64,000 bases of DNA from Candidatus Woesearchaeota archaeon (GCA_016188115.1 JACPIK010000002.1:1-64000); one strand, 5' to 3'; counted from the first letter of the stretch, positions 43,215 to 53,456 are shown. The notes: generated by a model not told the origin, from the sequence alone. Numbers and translations are program-made.

Positions 43215-43231
43215 CGCGGACTTGACCAGTG
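43215..43231 (-). promoter_or_regulatory. 17-bp element shared with the BRO-like gene promoter (copy 2)
   Basis: The same 17 bases as at 33533-33549 in the same orientation relative to the gene and at nearly the same distance (35 nt) from the start codon. It lies upstream of a CTTTATTAATG box. The flanks differ, so it is not a longer repeat. Confidence 0.7.
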
Positions 43232-43283
43232 CGGGAGTGGAAAATCACTAGATTTAAATCTAAATCCATGTCTTTAAACTTGC

Positions 43284-43769
43284 ATGAAAAATAGAAAACA
43301 ATTTTCATTTTTAATATTGGTTCTATGTATAGTAACAGTTCTCTTGTTTTCAATTGATAATTATATCATTAAAGCCGATAAAGACTATTTCCAACAACAC
43401 CAAGAAGAACTAACTTCGACGCAGACTATTAACATGCCGGAAGGAGTCGTTACAAACTATTATTATGCCAATACACCGTATTCAACCCTCGCAAAAATAT
43501 CCTATCTGGCGTATCTTATTATTCCAATTTTAGTCCTAGTTTTTTTAGGTAGAAGATATATTCTAAGCGGGGGAAAATTTCAACACAGTCTACTTCTTCC
43601 TATCTCCTTTATCTTCCTCACGTTTATCTTGCAATCAAAAAATATTATTAATGCTGTTGGCTGGGAGAAAATCTTTGGCATTATGTTAATAACGGGATAT
43701 GGCATAATTGCATTAATTCTAACAATTATCATTAATCTATATTCTAAAAACAAGAAACGAGAAAAATAA
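43284..43769 (+). CDS. Four-helix membrane protein of unknown function
   Basis: A 161-residue protein with about four membrane helices (8-26, 71-87, 100-118 and 128-152) and an external loop of about 40 residues between the first two (ADKDYFQQHQEELTSTQ and beyond). No family is recognised. It is divergent from radC, with TTTAAA-type promoter bases in between. The charged tail KNKKREK is cytoplasmic by the positive-inside rule. Confidence 0.6.
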   Translation: MKNRKQFSFLILVLCIVTVLLFSIDNYIIKADKDYFQQHQEELTSTQTINMPEGVVTNYYYANTPYSTLAKISYLAYLIIPILVLVFLGRRYILSGGKFQHSLLLPISFIFLTFILQSKNIINAVGWEKIFGIMLITGYGIIALILTIIINLYSKNKKREK

Positions 43770-43803
43770 TTTACAAGAAAATCAGCGAGAAAGCCTCGAT
43801 CCC

Positions 43804-44427
43804 CTATCTCAATTCCTTTCTTAATTCTTTCATCGCTTTCGCCGGATCTTGAGCCGCAGCCAAATACGATCCACACACCAACACATCTGCACCTGCCTTG
43901 GCTGCCCACGGTGCAGTTTTAAGATTCATATGTCCATCAACTATAATTTTGATTTTAGGATTTGCTTTACGTAATAAAGCAATATTTTTCAACCCTTGTG
44001 GAGCAAATGGCGCGCCATAAAATCCAGGTTGCACTGTCAAAACTAAAACATAATCTAAATCTCGCACGCGAGCCAACACTTTCTTAATATTAGTTTTAGG
44101 TCGAATAGCCACTGCTCTTTTTTTCTTATGTTCTTTTGTCCAAGTGAGATATTCTTCCCAATTTTCAATCTCTTCAAACTGAGGAATAAACAAGTCGATC
44201 TTTTTTTCATACTGCTTCATCCATTCCAAAGGTTTACGAATCATGAGATGAGCAGTATATTTATACGCGCGAGGAACAGTAAAATCAAACCACAACGAGG
44301 TGTTGGGGACACATTTTCGATCAGCAATATCCAAATGGAAACGAGAAGAAATTCCTTTTAATTTTCGAAAAAGAGCAGAAATCTCTTTTTGATTTTTTCC
44401 CATAATCGAAGGAACCAGTTGCACCAT
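43804..44427 (-). CDS. rpe: Ribulose-phosphate 3-epimerase
   Basis: A 207-residue TIM-barrel enzyme interconverting ribulose 5-phosphate and xylulose 5-phosphate. H31-L-D33-I-A-D sits where HLDIMD is usual, followed by CVPNTS for FVPN; the second metal-site strand IIVDGHMN (about 157-164) supplies the catalytic Asp. Some consensus residues differ (M to A, G to R), but the frame is intact. It is the last gene of a four-gene minus-strand operon with rpiB and fba, spaced by 2 nt from rpiB. Confidence 0.88.
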   Translation of the reverse strand: MVQLVPSIMGKNQKEISALFRKLKGISSRFHLDIADRKCVPNTSLWFDFTVPRAYKYTAHLMIRKPLEWMKQYEKKIDLFIPQFEEIENWEEYLTWTKEHKKKRAVAIRPKTNIKKVLARVRDLDYVLVLTVQPGFYGAPFAPQGLKNIALLRKANPKIKIIVDGHMNLKTAPWAAKAGADVLVCGSYLAAAQDPAKAMKELRKELR

Positions 44428-44429
44428 CG

Positions 44430-44915
44430 TTATTTTGTAACTCCTTCTAGTTTATGAATCTTTGCAATTCTACGTTTATGCCGAGCTAAATTTGAAAAAG
44501 GTGTTTTCAAAAAAATTGTAATCATCTTTGTTGCAAGTTGAAACGAGACTGCAGGTTGAGGTTTGAGAGATTGTCCTCCAGCAAGACATAACACATTCGC
44601 ATCTTCATGTACTCGCGCCAGTTTTGTTTGAATGATTCCGTGGGGATTAACCGCGCGCGCTCCATTGATTTTATTCGCGGCAATACAAACACCCTCTGCT
44701 GAACCACAAAAAACAATTCCAATTGACTTTTCTTTAACCACTCGATGCGCAACTGCTGCAGCAAAATCAGGGTAATCATCATCAGGATTAAAAACCAGAT
44801 CGCCGCAATCTTCAAATGCAATTTTTTGAGTCACTAACCATTTTTTTACTTTTTCTTTCAGAGCAAAACCTGCATGATCAGCACCAATGAATATTTTTTT
44901 TATTTTTTGAACCAT
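44430..44915 (-). CDS. rpiB: Ribose-5-phosphate isomerase B
   Basis: A 161-residue RpiB/LacAB enzyme converting ribose 5-phosphate to ribulose 5-phosphate. GADHAGFALK (11-20) and the active-site loop CGSAEGVCIAANKINGARA (C70 onward) are clear. The catalytic cysteine C70 and following NK are in place. Its start codon overlaps the stop of fba by 1 nt, so the two are translationally coupled. Confidence 0.94.
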   Translation of the reverse strand: MVQKIKKIFIGADHAGFALKEKVKKWLVTQKIAFEDCGDLVFNPDDDYPDFAAAVAHRVVKEKSIGIVFCGSAEGVCIAANKINGARAVNPHGIIQTKLARVHEDANVLCLAGGQSLKPQPAVSFQLATKMITIFLKTPFSNLARHKRRIAKIHKLEGVTK

Positions 44916-45829
44916 TATGCTTTTCCTGCGCTTCCAAACAATCTAATTCGTTGCATAGCTACATCCATCATCAAATCGCGTGCCGGTCCTAAGATATGTC
45001 GTGGATCAAAATCTTTTGGTTGTTCCATAATCACTTTGCGTACTGCTGCATCAAACGCGATACGTAAATCTGTATCTGTATTAATCTTGCAAATTCCCTT
45101 TTTGACTGCTTTTTGAATCTGGCTATCAGGGACACCTTCAACACCATGCAGTTGCGCCCCATATTTCTCCGCCATTTTTACTAGAGTTCTAGGTACGCCA
45201 GATGCGCCATGTAAAACGAGAGGAATATGCACTCTTTGTTGAATTTGCTGTAAAATATCGATTCGTAATGATGCTTTTCCTGAAAATTTGTATGCCCCAT
45301 GACTCGTTCCAATTGCCACTGCTAAAAAATCACATCCTGTTCTTTGAACAAACTCTGCAGCTTTTGCAGGATCGGTATAAATTATATTACGTGATGAAAC
45401 TGTATCCTCAACTCCACCAATAGTTCCCAACTCTGCTTCGACCGTAATCCCTTTTGCATGGGCCATTTGCACTACTTTACGTGTGATTGCAACATTTTTT
45501 TCAAACTCTTCATGTGATGCATCAATCATCACTGAACTATATCCAATTTCAATAGCATGTTTAATGGTGTCTAGGTCCTTTCCATGATCCAAATGTAACG
45601 CAATAGGAATATCACTTATTTGTGCCGCTGTTGTAGCAAGACCATGCAAAAAACGCATTCCTGCATAATCAATTCCACCCTGTGATGTTGCAAGAATAAT
45701 CGGGGATTTCAAATTTACTGCTGCTTGAACCACGCCCTGAAGCATTTCCATATTATTAATGTTAAAATGAGGTACAGCATATCCTGCCCGCTGGGCTTTT
45801 ATCAAAAGTGTTTTAGTGTTGGCAAGCAT
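44915..45829 (-). CDS. fba: Fructose-bisphosphate aldolase, class II
   Basis: A 304-residue zinc-dependent aldolase of glycolysis and gluconeogenesis. The Zn ligands are H82 (LDHGKD), E133 region (EAELG), H177 (GTSHGAY) and H207 (VLHGASG), in that order. NTDTDLR gives the C-terminal phosphate contacts. The gene overlaps rpiB and the upstream membrane-protein gene by one base each. With rpiB and rpe this operon links hexose phosphates to the pentose pool; transketolase is not seen in the window. Confidence 0.94.
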   Translation of the reverse strand: MLANTKTLLIKAQRAGYAVPHFNINNMEMLQGVVQAAVNLKSPIILATSQGGIDYAGMRFLHGLATTAAQISDIPIALHLDHGKDLDTIKHAIEIGYSSVMIDASHEEFEKNVAITRKVVQMAHAKGITVEAELGTIGGVEDTVSSRNIIYTDPAKAAEFVQRTGCDFLAVAIGTSHGAYKFSGKASLRIDILQQIQQRVHIPLVLHGASGVPRTLVKMAEKYGAQLHGVEGVPDSQIQKAVKKGICKINTDTDLRIAFDAAVRKVIMEQPKDFDPRHILGPARDLMMDVAMQRIRLFGSAGKA

Positions 45830-46182
45830 TAAAAATCATCCTCAGCTATTGCTTGATGATGTTCTTGATAAAAATAATTTGTAACATACAATACTCCTGT
45901 CAAGAAAAGAGGCAAGGCAAGAATAACATACACAAACTCTGAGCTTTTTCCTAACCCTGTGAGTAAAATAATGATACTTTCTACAATAAACAAAAAGCCC
46001 CCAAATACATCAGTTCTCCACGCCATCAATGTCGTTGAAATCAAAATTAATGTTACAAGCATTCCTGCAAAAAAATGAGGTCCAAACCCATATAATACGA
46101 TAAACCCTGCCATCCACAGTCCAACAATACTTGTAGAAAAAACTCGCGGACTCCACTCCAATGCTTTTGCAATTCTTTCCAT
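45829..46182 (-). CDS. Four-helix membrane protein, first gene of the fba operon
   Basis: A 117-residue protein with about four membrane helices and an acidic C-terminus (AIAEDDF). No known family recognised. Its stop codon overlaps the fba start, so it is translated from the same mRNA. What a membrane protein does at the head of a sugar-phosphate operon is unknown; sensing or transport are possibilities only. Confidence 0.6.
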   Translation of the reverse strand: MERIAKALEWSPRVFSTSIVGLWMAGFIVLYGFGPHFFAGMLVTLILISTTLMAWRTDVFGGFLFIVESIIILLTGLGKSSEFVYVILALPLFLTGVLYVTNYFYQEHHQAIAEDDF

Positions 46183-46283
46183 CGTAGCTCTTTTTGATTA
46201 TAGAGAAGATTTTGTTCTTTAAATGCGTTACGGTTAGTAGGGGGTAACGAATCTTTAAGAAGGTCTGTTTTTATCTAATAGTA

Positions 46284-46794
46284 ATGGAATATGTTCCAAA
46301 AGAAGTTGCAAGAGCTCATGCATTATCTTGGCACCAAGCTCTTATTGGTACTGTGTTAAAACCCGTGAAAGAAGTTCACGAGAGTATTAATGATATTATT
46401 GATTTTTCCCCAGTACGTCTTGATGATCTTATAACGGGAGTAGAGTTAGTTTCTCGTTTCACACTAGACACATTAAGTCAACCATTAAATATGGTCCATG
46501 CTTTAATCAATCGTAGTGACTGCAGAGAGTATAGTTCACAAGAGACCAAAAAAAAGAAACAAGTCTACAAAACGGAACTATCTCAAAAATCATTTCAAGA
46601 ATCTCCAAAACGACGATCTACTTCAGCATTCTATGATCAATCCCTTGCGAAATACCTTATCCGCAAAACGGTAGGTGTTGAATCTAACATTTTAAACATC
46701 GCTCGGCAAGGGGGAGACTCCACATTAGAAATATTGTATACTTTCATGAACACATTCAAAGAGCCTTTTCGTAATGAAAAAGAACCATATCATT

Positions 46795-46808
<14 letters not shown>
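46284..46808 (+). CDS. Uncharacterised protein, 174 residues
   Basis: A basic, helical, soluble protein. A helical N-terminal half (to about 78) is followed by a low-complexity Ser/Lys stretch (QETKKKKQVYKTELSQKSFQ) and a second helical half with RKTVGVESNILNIA. No family or motif recognised. The gene overlaps the convergent yjjX-like gene by 14 nt, so one of the two C-termini must share bases with the other. Confidence 0.55.
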
Positions 46809-47911
<1,103 letters not shown>

Positions 47912-48180
47912 AACAAAAAAAGAATGGGCTAATCTATATAATTCTTATTATAGTTTAGTTAAAAGTGCCATGATGGATACAAAAGAAAAAAGTCAGATCA
48001 TCTAAATTACTACTCTCTCTCTCTCTCACACATACCATTTAATCATCTCCATTCCCTTTTTTCCCACACTCTCCCCTCTGTGTCAAAATGGATTATTATT
48101 TGTCAAATTGGTTCTGTATTATAAAAATAAGTCATAGCATTTAACTCTCTTTATCACAATCAATTAATTGGTGAATAATT
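47912..48180. promoter_or_regulatory. Intergenic region with direct repeats and CT tract
   Basis: Between the divergent DJ-1 family gene and the gene at 48181 there is no supported gene. It holds a CT run at 48013-48027 and two near-identical 11-mers, TGTCAAAATGG (48081-48091) and TGTCAAATTGG (48101-48111), spaced exactly 20 nt (two helical turns). A TATTATAAAAATA box follows at about 48118-48129. The repeats are placed where an activator would bind. Confidence 0.5.
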
Positions 48181-48495
48181 ATGGAAACTCCTGTTGGGTA
48201 TGATGCATTACGAAGCCGTTTTATGCGCGTAGAAGATGGGCCGTTTTTATCAGTTAAAGACGATGGGGTCCTCTTTGGTGTGTATCAAAAACATGACACA
48301 GGAGAAACACTTGTTGCTGTCGCGCAGTTTGATGGAACACGAGGATATTTGTCCGTTAAAAAATTAGAGACAAGTCTTCCAGATGGAGTACAACATTGTC
48401 AAGATTTAGAAGGCAGACCTATTCATACATTTGCTAACACCTACTTTGCGCGAAAAGCAGATCAACAAGAATTAGAACGTCGTATTTATTCTTAA
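48181..48495 (+). CDS. Uncharacterised protein, 104 residues
   Basis: A small soluble protein without recognised family, signal peptide or membrane helix. It has alternating strand-like segments (DDGVLFGVYQK, TLVAVAQFDGTRGYLSV) and a helical C-terminus. The gene shares a TTAA with the convergent ACT-domain gene. The upstream 11-mer repeats suggest it is regulated. Confidence 0.6.
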   Translation: METPVGYDALRSRFMRVEDGPFLSVKDDGVLFGVYQKHDTGETLVAVAQFDGTRGYLSVKKLETSLPDGVQHCQDLEGRPIHTFANTYFARKADQQELERRIYS

Positions 48496-49133
48496 CTTCC
48501 TTTTTTCAATTCTAACAACGATTTATGCGCTTCAATCAAACTCTCTTGTTTTACATAAATTAACCAATCAGGAACACTATAAATCATTTCTTCAATATTA
48601 ATATCATTAAGTGCTAACTCAGCAGTAATCCGTGCAAATATTCCTTTAATCTTATCGACTGTTTTAGGAAAATGCATACGTATCTCGCAAAGATCTTTGT
48701 GTACTTCTAAAACATCTGCAGGTTTAAAGATAGCCAGTTTTTTTTCAAGTTCTCGCTGGCTTACAATGAGTGTAATTGTTTCTTTTGAACGCATTAAACG
48801 AACATTATCTTTAAGCAATTTCTTACCTATAAAATCTGCGCACACTTCGCTAAACGCTTTTTCTCGAAGAACAATCCGAGCCACTTCATCTTTTGTTGTG
48901 ATAGACATTTTATTAAAAATATCCGCGGCCTCTTTAGGAACCATCGTACTAACACCCTCAAGATCATAACGACGAATCGCGCTAATCGCTGCATCTGTGT
49001 CGCAGGAAAGCCCATGTTCTTTGATCAAATATCGCGCAAGTGCACGAGTATTAATCAAATCCTGTTTAAGACATTTTTGGACTGCAATATCCTTATCCAG
49101 AATTTGTTGAACCTGTTGTTGCACACTTTTCAT
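48492..49133 (-). CDS. ACT-domain-containing protein of unknown function
   Basis: A 213-residue protein. The N-terminal half is helical, with CDTDAAISAIRRYD (about 44-57) resembling a small winged-helix. The C-terminal half looks like one or two ACT-type regulatory domains, with KIKGIFARITAELALNDINIEEM (about 164-186) being the second. ACT domains bind amino acids; thus a ligand-responsive regulator is possible. No enzyme domain accompanies it. Confidence 0.62.
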   Translation of the reverse strand: MKSVQQQVQQILDKDIAVQKCLKQDLINTRALARYLIKEHGLSCDTDAAISAIRRYDLEGVSTMVPKEAADIFNKMSITTKDEVARIVLREKAFSEVCADFIGKKLLKDNVRLMRSKETITLIVSQRELEKKLAIFKPADVLEVHKDLCEIRMHFPKTVDKIKGIFARITAELALNDINIEEMIYSVPDWLIYVKQESLIEAHKSLLELKKGS

Positions 49134-49181
49134 AGAATTGGTAGTTGTATTGAGATATAAAAATGTTGTTATTCTTCTTGC

Positions 49182-50072
49182 TTATACTCTTTTTTTCTTT
49201 GGAAGAACCACTTTCCGTTTTCTTTTAGGAGGGATTTTGTTTATACTCTTACTCACTTTCATACTTTTAGGGTTAGTTTTTCTCTTTGGTACAGTCCTCT
49301 TCACAGTTCTTTTTACAGGAAGTACTTTTTTCTTACCCATAGTTGACGGTTTTGTCATTCCTCTTAATTTGCTCCTCTTTTTTACAGAATGAACTTTCAT
49401 AGTCGGTTTAGCAACAGAACTTCGTGTTTTCTTTGAATGAACATGACGTTTCACAACCAAAGTATGTTTTTTCGCAACAACGGCACGATGTTTTACAGAA
49501 GCCCCCTCATGATGGTGCGTATGCAACTCGTTTAATACATACTCCCACCCAGGTTTCCACGCTTTTTTCTTGCGCCAGTCTTGATCGATGGCTTGTTTCC
49601 AAGTCTTGCCTTTCAATAAGACATCAAGTGCAAGCTGTGGTGCTTGATGACCAACAATAGCAATACTTTTACCATCATATTTTTTCTTTACAAAGAGTAA
49701 GAATTCTTTTATTCGCTTTTCCACATCAGTTAAACTTTCACCTTGAGGAAATGGAGTATGGACATAATGATATAACTTACTTTTAATTAACTTAAATGAC
49801 TTTCCTGTGAGTGTACCATAGTTTGCTTCACGTAAATGATCATCAAGTAAAACAAAGAAACGTGAGCCAAACGCATGAAACGCTGAATCGACTGCCCGCT
49901 GTAAATCAGAACAAAACACTACTTCAAATTTTTTATCCGCGGTTAATCGTGCTAACTCTTCTGATTCTTTAATTCCTCTCTCTGAAAGTTCACCTTGATT
50001 TTGACCAGTAGCAATATCTTGTTCATTATCTGTAGTAGTTCCATGAACAAAATAGGTGATCTTAACCGTCAT
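49182..50072 (-). CDS. Histidine-phosphatase-fold protein with a long basic tail
   Basis: A 296-residue protein. Residues 1-180 are a phosphoglycerate-mutase-like fold: VHGTTTDNE (9-17) with catalytic H10, R59 in SDLQRA, R81-E82 in LREANYG and H142 in IVGHQAP. The usual first-motif RHG reads VHG, so the catalytic Arg is missing. From about 183 to 296 the protein is a Lys/Arg/Ser/Pro-rich tail of histone H1-like composition (for example KRTVKRTVPKRKTNPK), unusual for this family. ATG at 50072 was chosen because it starts the fold. The tail suggests nucleic-acid or acidic-polymer binding. Confidence 0.78.
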   Translation of the reverse strand: MTVKITYFVHGTTTDNEQDIATGQNQGELSERGIKESEELARLTADKKFEVVFCSDLQRAVDSAFHAFGSRFFVLLDDHLREANYGTLTGKSFKLIKSKLYHYVHTPFPQGESLTDVEKRIKEFLLFVKKKYDGKSIAIVGHQAPQLALDVLLKGKTWKQAIDQDWRKKKAWKPGWEYVLNELHTHHHEGASVKHRAVVAKKHTLVVKRHVHSKKTRSSVAKPTMKVHSVKKRSKLRGMTKPSTMGKKKVLPVKRTVKRTVPKRKTNPKSMKVSKSINKIPPKRKRKVVLPKKKRV

Positions 50073-50167
50073 ATCTCCCGAAAGGCTGTTTTGATATAAA
50101 AAGATGTTCTTTCTAAGCTTGGTCACGCAACACAACCTTTAAATTAACTCTTCTCTTCATTTATTCT

Positions 50168-51313
50168 ATGATCTATCTCGACTACGCTTCTGCAACGCCT
50201 GTTCGTAAAGAAGTTCTCAAGGAAATAACGAAATACCAAACAAAATTCTTTGCCAACCCAAGTAGTATCCATCAAGCAGGACAAGATGTTGCTGACTATC
50301 TCAAAAAAGCAGAATCAACAATACATACAATTCTCAAGACTCATACACAGGATCAACTCATTTTCACTTCTGGCGGTACAGAAAGTATTAATCTTGCCAT
50401 CCAAGGCATCGTTTTTGCATCAAAACAGAAAGTAAAACATATTATTACCACTACCATTGAACATAAAGCAGTTCTTGAAACCTGTAAATTTCTCGAAAAT
50501 ATACGCCACGCAAAAGTTACCTACATTAAACCACAACCAAACGGCATTGTTAATCCAAAAGACATCGAAAACGCCATAACCAAAGATACGATTCTGATCA
50601 GTGTGATGTATGCTAACAATGAAATAGGCACAATTCAACCAATAGAAAAAATAGCTACTATTACCAAAAAGCACAAAATTCTCTTTCACACTGATGCCTG
50701 TCAAGCAGGATCTTATCTTGATCTCAATGTACAAGAATTAGGTGTTGATCTTATGACACTCAACAGCGGCAAAATGTATGGACCAAAAGGTGCGGGATTA
50801 CTCTACGTGAAAAAAGACACTCCACTCGCCGCGTTGCTCTACGGCGGACACCAACAAAATGGGCTGCGTCCGGGAACAGAAAACGTCGCAGGTATTATGG
50901 GGTTTTCTAAAGCACTTGAATTAGCGCAGAAAGAAAAAATCAAAGAAGTCAAACGTCTCACACGATTACGCGACTCATTCATCTCAACTATCCTAAAAAC
51001 TATCCCCCGAAGCAGACTCAACGGCGACAAAACCACTCGTCTCGCCAACAACATCAATCTCTCATTTGCAGGAGTCGAAGGCGAAGCACTCGTTCGTTAT
51101 TTGAGCCAGCAGGGAATTTGCATTTCAACAGCGAGTGCCTGTACTGCAAATTCCATTGAAGTGAGCCATGTCATCAAAGAATTGAATCTGCCCAAAGAAT
51201 ACGCACGAGGAACGATCAGGATTACAATAGGAAGAACAACCACAAAGAAAGAGTTGGACGTTGTATTAAAAAAATTAACAGAGACTGTGAAAATACTACG
51301 ACTAGCCAATTAA
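50168..51313 (+). CDS. Cysteine desulfurase (NifS/IscS family)
   Basis: A 381-residue PLP enzyme that takes sulfur from cysteine. YLDYASATP (3-11) is the opening, HTDACQAGSYLDLNV the PLP-contact strand, and K199 region in NSGKMYGPKG the Schiff-base lysine, where the usual His-Lys is Gly-Lys. The sulfur-carrying cysteine is C325 in STASACTA. It can serve the ThiI-like protein at 15.3 kb and iron-sulfur assembly. No IscU-like scaffold gene lies next to it. Confidence 0.92.
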   Translation: MIYLDYASATPVRKEVLKEITKYQTKFFANPSSIHQAGQDVADYLKKAESTIHTILKTHTQDQLIFTSGGTESINLAIQGIVFASKQKVKHIITTTIEHKAVLETCKFLENIRHAKVTYIKPQPNGIVNPKDIENAITKDTILISVMYANNEIGTIQPIEKIATITKKHKILFHTDACQAGSYLDLNVQELGVDLMTLNSGKMYGPKGAGLLYVKKDTPLAALLYGGHQQNGLRPGTENVAGIMGFSKALELAQKEKIKEVKRLTRLRDSFISTILKTIPRSRLNGDKTTRLANNINLSFAGVEGEALVRYLSQQGICISTASACTANSIEVSHVIKELNLPKEYARGTIRITIGRTTTKKELDVVLKKLTETVKILRLAN

Positions 51314-51361
51314 TTAAAATTCTCTATATCTTTAAATAAAATCTATCTTGTTAATTAGTAA

Positions 51362-52144
51362 ATGATTATTAACCCTAAAGAAGCTCGTACCTTTGGTCAA
51401 ATAAGTGCACTGTATGAAGAAGCAAGACCAAATTATCCTCCTGCACTCATTGATGATATCATCGCATTCTCTCGAATACCCTCGGGTGGTAAAGTTCTCG
51501 ACATTGGCTGTGGATCTGGGCAAGTAACATTTCCTTTTGCTCAACGTGGATACCCAGTCATAGGATTAGATGTTAGTGTAGAAATGATCGACATTGCTAA
51601 ACATAAATGTTCTTCGTTTCCACAAGTTAGTTTCATGGTAGGTCCTTTCGAAGAAGTAGATATTGAAGATCATTCTCTAGATTTAATCACTTCGGGCATG
51701 GCGTGGCATTGGGTCACTTCCAAAGATCGATATCAAAAAGCAGCGAGACTTCTCAATGAGAAAGGAGCCATTGCCCTCTTCTGGCAATATCAACCTCGAG
51801 AAGAGTCAGAACTCGTGACGCAAATGGGTAAAATTCTCGATCGCTGGGGTGGACCAAACCGCGGACCTGCTGGCGGACGAGTTAATGAGATCGCGCACGA
51901 GGTGATGGCAGAACTTCACACATCGTCGGAATTTAGTAATGTTGAGCTACGCGAATACAACGAAAAACTTCAATTTACACAACAGCAATATCGCAATTTA
52001 GTTTTCTCCTATGGTTGGGTGCAAGGTCTAAATGCAGAAAATCAGCGCGGTTTAGAAAACGATCTCAACGTCTTATTAACTCAACAGCAAGAACCATTAG
52101 TTATTCCATATAAACACGTGTTAGTTATGGCGAAAAAGAATTAA
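51362..52144 (+). CDS. SAM-dependent methyltransferase, class I
   Basis: A 260-residue methyltransferase. VLDIGCGSGQVTFPFA (about 43-58) is the SAM-binding motif I and GLDVSVEMIDIAK the acidic second strand, followed by the LDLITSGMAWHWV substrate loop. The layout resembles small-molecule methyltransferases of the UbiE/Tam-like group. Substrate unknown. It is transcribed in line with the desulfurase gene after 48 nt, and overlaps the DHH gene at a TTAA. Confidence 0.85.
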   Translation: MIINPKEARTFGQISALYEEARPNYPPALIDDIIAFSRIPSGGKVLDIGCGSGQVTFPFAQRGYPVIGLDVSVEMIDIAKHKCSSFPQVSFMVGPFEEVDIEDHSLDLITSGMAWHWVTSKDRYQKAARLLNEKGAIALFWQYQPREESELVTQMGKILDRWGGPNRGPAGGRVNEIAHEVMAELHTSSEFSNVELREYNEKLQFTQQQYRNLVFSYGWVQGLNAENQRGLENDLNVLLTQQQEPLVIPYKHVLVMAKKN

Positions 52145-53139
52145 CTTTTCTCCATTCTTTCCCATACAAAATCCAGTGCGACATCAATATTCTCAATAAA
52201 CACCTCTGTGCCACCGACTTCTTTGTGCCCACCACCAGATCCTGCGCCAAATTTCTTACCTACTTCCTTGCACAATGCGCCAACATCAACAAAACGAGCA
52301 GGTCGATTGAAGATATTTGTTCCAATGCCAATCCGTGCCATTTTGTCATCAACAATTTTTACGTTTAATGAATACACTGCATCACGATATTTAGCAAAGA
52401 CGTAGAATCTATCGGGAACTCCGCGTTTCATCGTTGCTCTACGATCATCTTGCACAACACAGTTTGCGTTATCATGCAAATACATATATCCATCAACATT
52501 CTTGCGCCATTCCTCAAAACTTTGTACATGGGCCGTATAAAATCGTTGCGCCCAGATCCAATACCGATCAACAAGTTCCAAAGGAGTTTCAGGTAAAGGG
52601 TCTTGTAACAAGAAAATAAACAACTCTTGATTTAAAACAGGATCACCTGTTGCAAAGAATGACGACAACATATGCATCTTTTGTAACACTGTTAATTCCT
52701 GCCAATTTTGCGGTTGATAATAACATTGCATATATTCTTCATAACTATATCCTGCGGTATCAATGAGATCAATAGCCTTACGAAATTCTTGTATTGATGC
52801 AGGAAGCGTAACGCCTTTCTCTTGAGCTATATCGCACAATAATCCGGTACAGCTTGGTGCCATACGCCAGATCACATGAGGGATTGCTGGTTTCGCATCA
52901 CGATTGCTGCCATGATGATCGATCCAGCAAAAGAATGTACCTGAAACGGGTGGCAGATCTAAAATAATATCATTTTTTGTAATATCTATCTTTCCATGCT
53001 CAATATCAGTTGGCTTCACCGGAATAATCTCAAAATTCGAATTAGGTAATCCAAACGCAGTTGTAAGATACTTCTTGAAAATAAACGCACTGCAAAATCC
53101 ATCCATGCAGTTAGCGTGTGTGATAAGACGATGTTTCAT
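52141..53139 (-). CDS. DHH-family phosphoesterase
   Basis: A 332-residue protein. N-terminal metal motifs are HANCMDGF (first Asp in DG), DLPP and the namesake IDHHGSN, and the C-terminal DHHA1 motif is GSGGGHKEVGG (about 296-306). DHH enzymes degrade polyphosphate, cyclic dinucleotides or short RNA and DNA; which is not visible here. I chose the methionine at 53139 since motif I begins eight residues in. It is divergent from the small membrane-protein gene. Confidence 0.85.
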   Translation of the reverse strand: MKHRLITHANCMDGFCSAFIFKKYLTTAFGLPNSNFEIIPVKPTDIEHGKIDITKNDIILDLPPVSGTFFCWIDHHGSNRDAKPAIPHVIWRMAPSCTGLLCDIAQEKGVTLPASIQEFRKAIDLIDTAGYSYEEYMQCYYQPQNWQELTVLQKMHMLSSFFATGDPVLNQELFIFLLQDPLPETPLELVDRYWIWAQRFYTAHVQSFEEWRKNVDGYMYLHDNANCVVQDDRRATMKRGVPDRFYVFAKYRDAVYSLNVKIVDDKMARIGIGTNIFNRPARFVDVGALCKEVGKKFGAGSGGGHKEVGGTEVFIENIDVALDFVWERMEKS

Positions 53140-53189
53140 GGTAGTTTGGTAAGAGGAACCTATATAAAATTTTAGATTATTATTCCTCA

Positions 53190-53456
53190 ATGTCACAAAA
53201 ACTCTGGTTCAAAGCTAAAACTTACGGTTGGGGTTGGACACCTGTTACTTGGCAAGGATGGGTCATCATAGCAATCTTTATTGCATCATATACAATAAAC
53301 GCCGTACGCTTTACCAATATTGTCAACAAAAATCCTACCAACGCTTCTACTTCATCAATCATTTTCATAACTTGGATAATCATAACCACTGTGCTTCTAC
53401 TTTGGATCTGTTACAAAACCGGAGAAAAACCAGGATGGCACTGGGGGAAGAAATGA
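53190..53456 (+). CDS. Small two-helix membrane protein
   Basis: An 88-residue protein. It has the opening WFKAKTYGWGWTPVTWQGW, followed by two membrane helices (about 24-42 and 58-78) and a tail CYKTGEKPGWHWGKK. This aromatic-rich opening and basic W-x-W-G-K tail are seen in a widespread family of short prokaryotic membrane proteins of unknown function. It is divergent from the DHH gene and convergent with the secretion ATPase gene. Confidence 0.65.
   Translation: MSQKLWFKAKTYGWGWTPVTWQGWVIIAIFIASYTINAVRFTNIVNKNPTNASTSSIIFITWIIITTVLLLWICYKTGEKPGWHWGKK

Noticed and set aside
43580-43909. Minus-strand frame of 109 codons near 43.6-43.9 kb
   Set aside because: It overlaps both the membrane protein gene and the rpe 3' end in other frames and has no conserved features.
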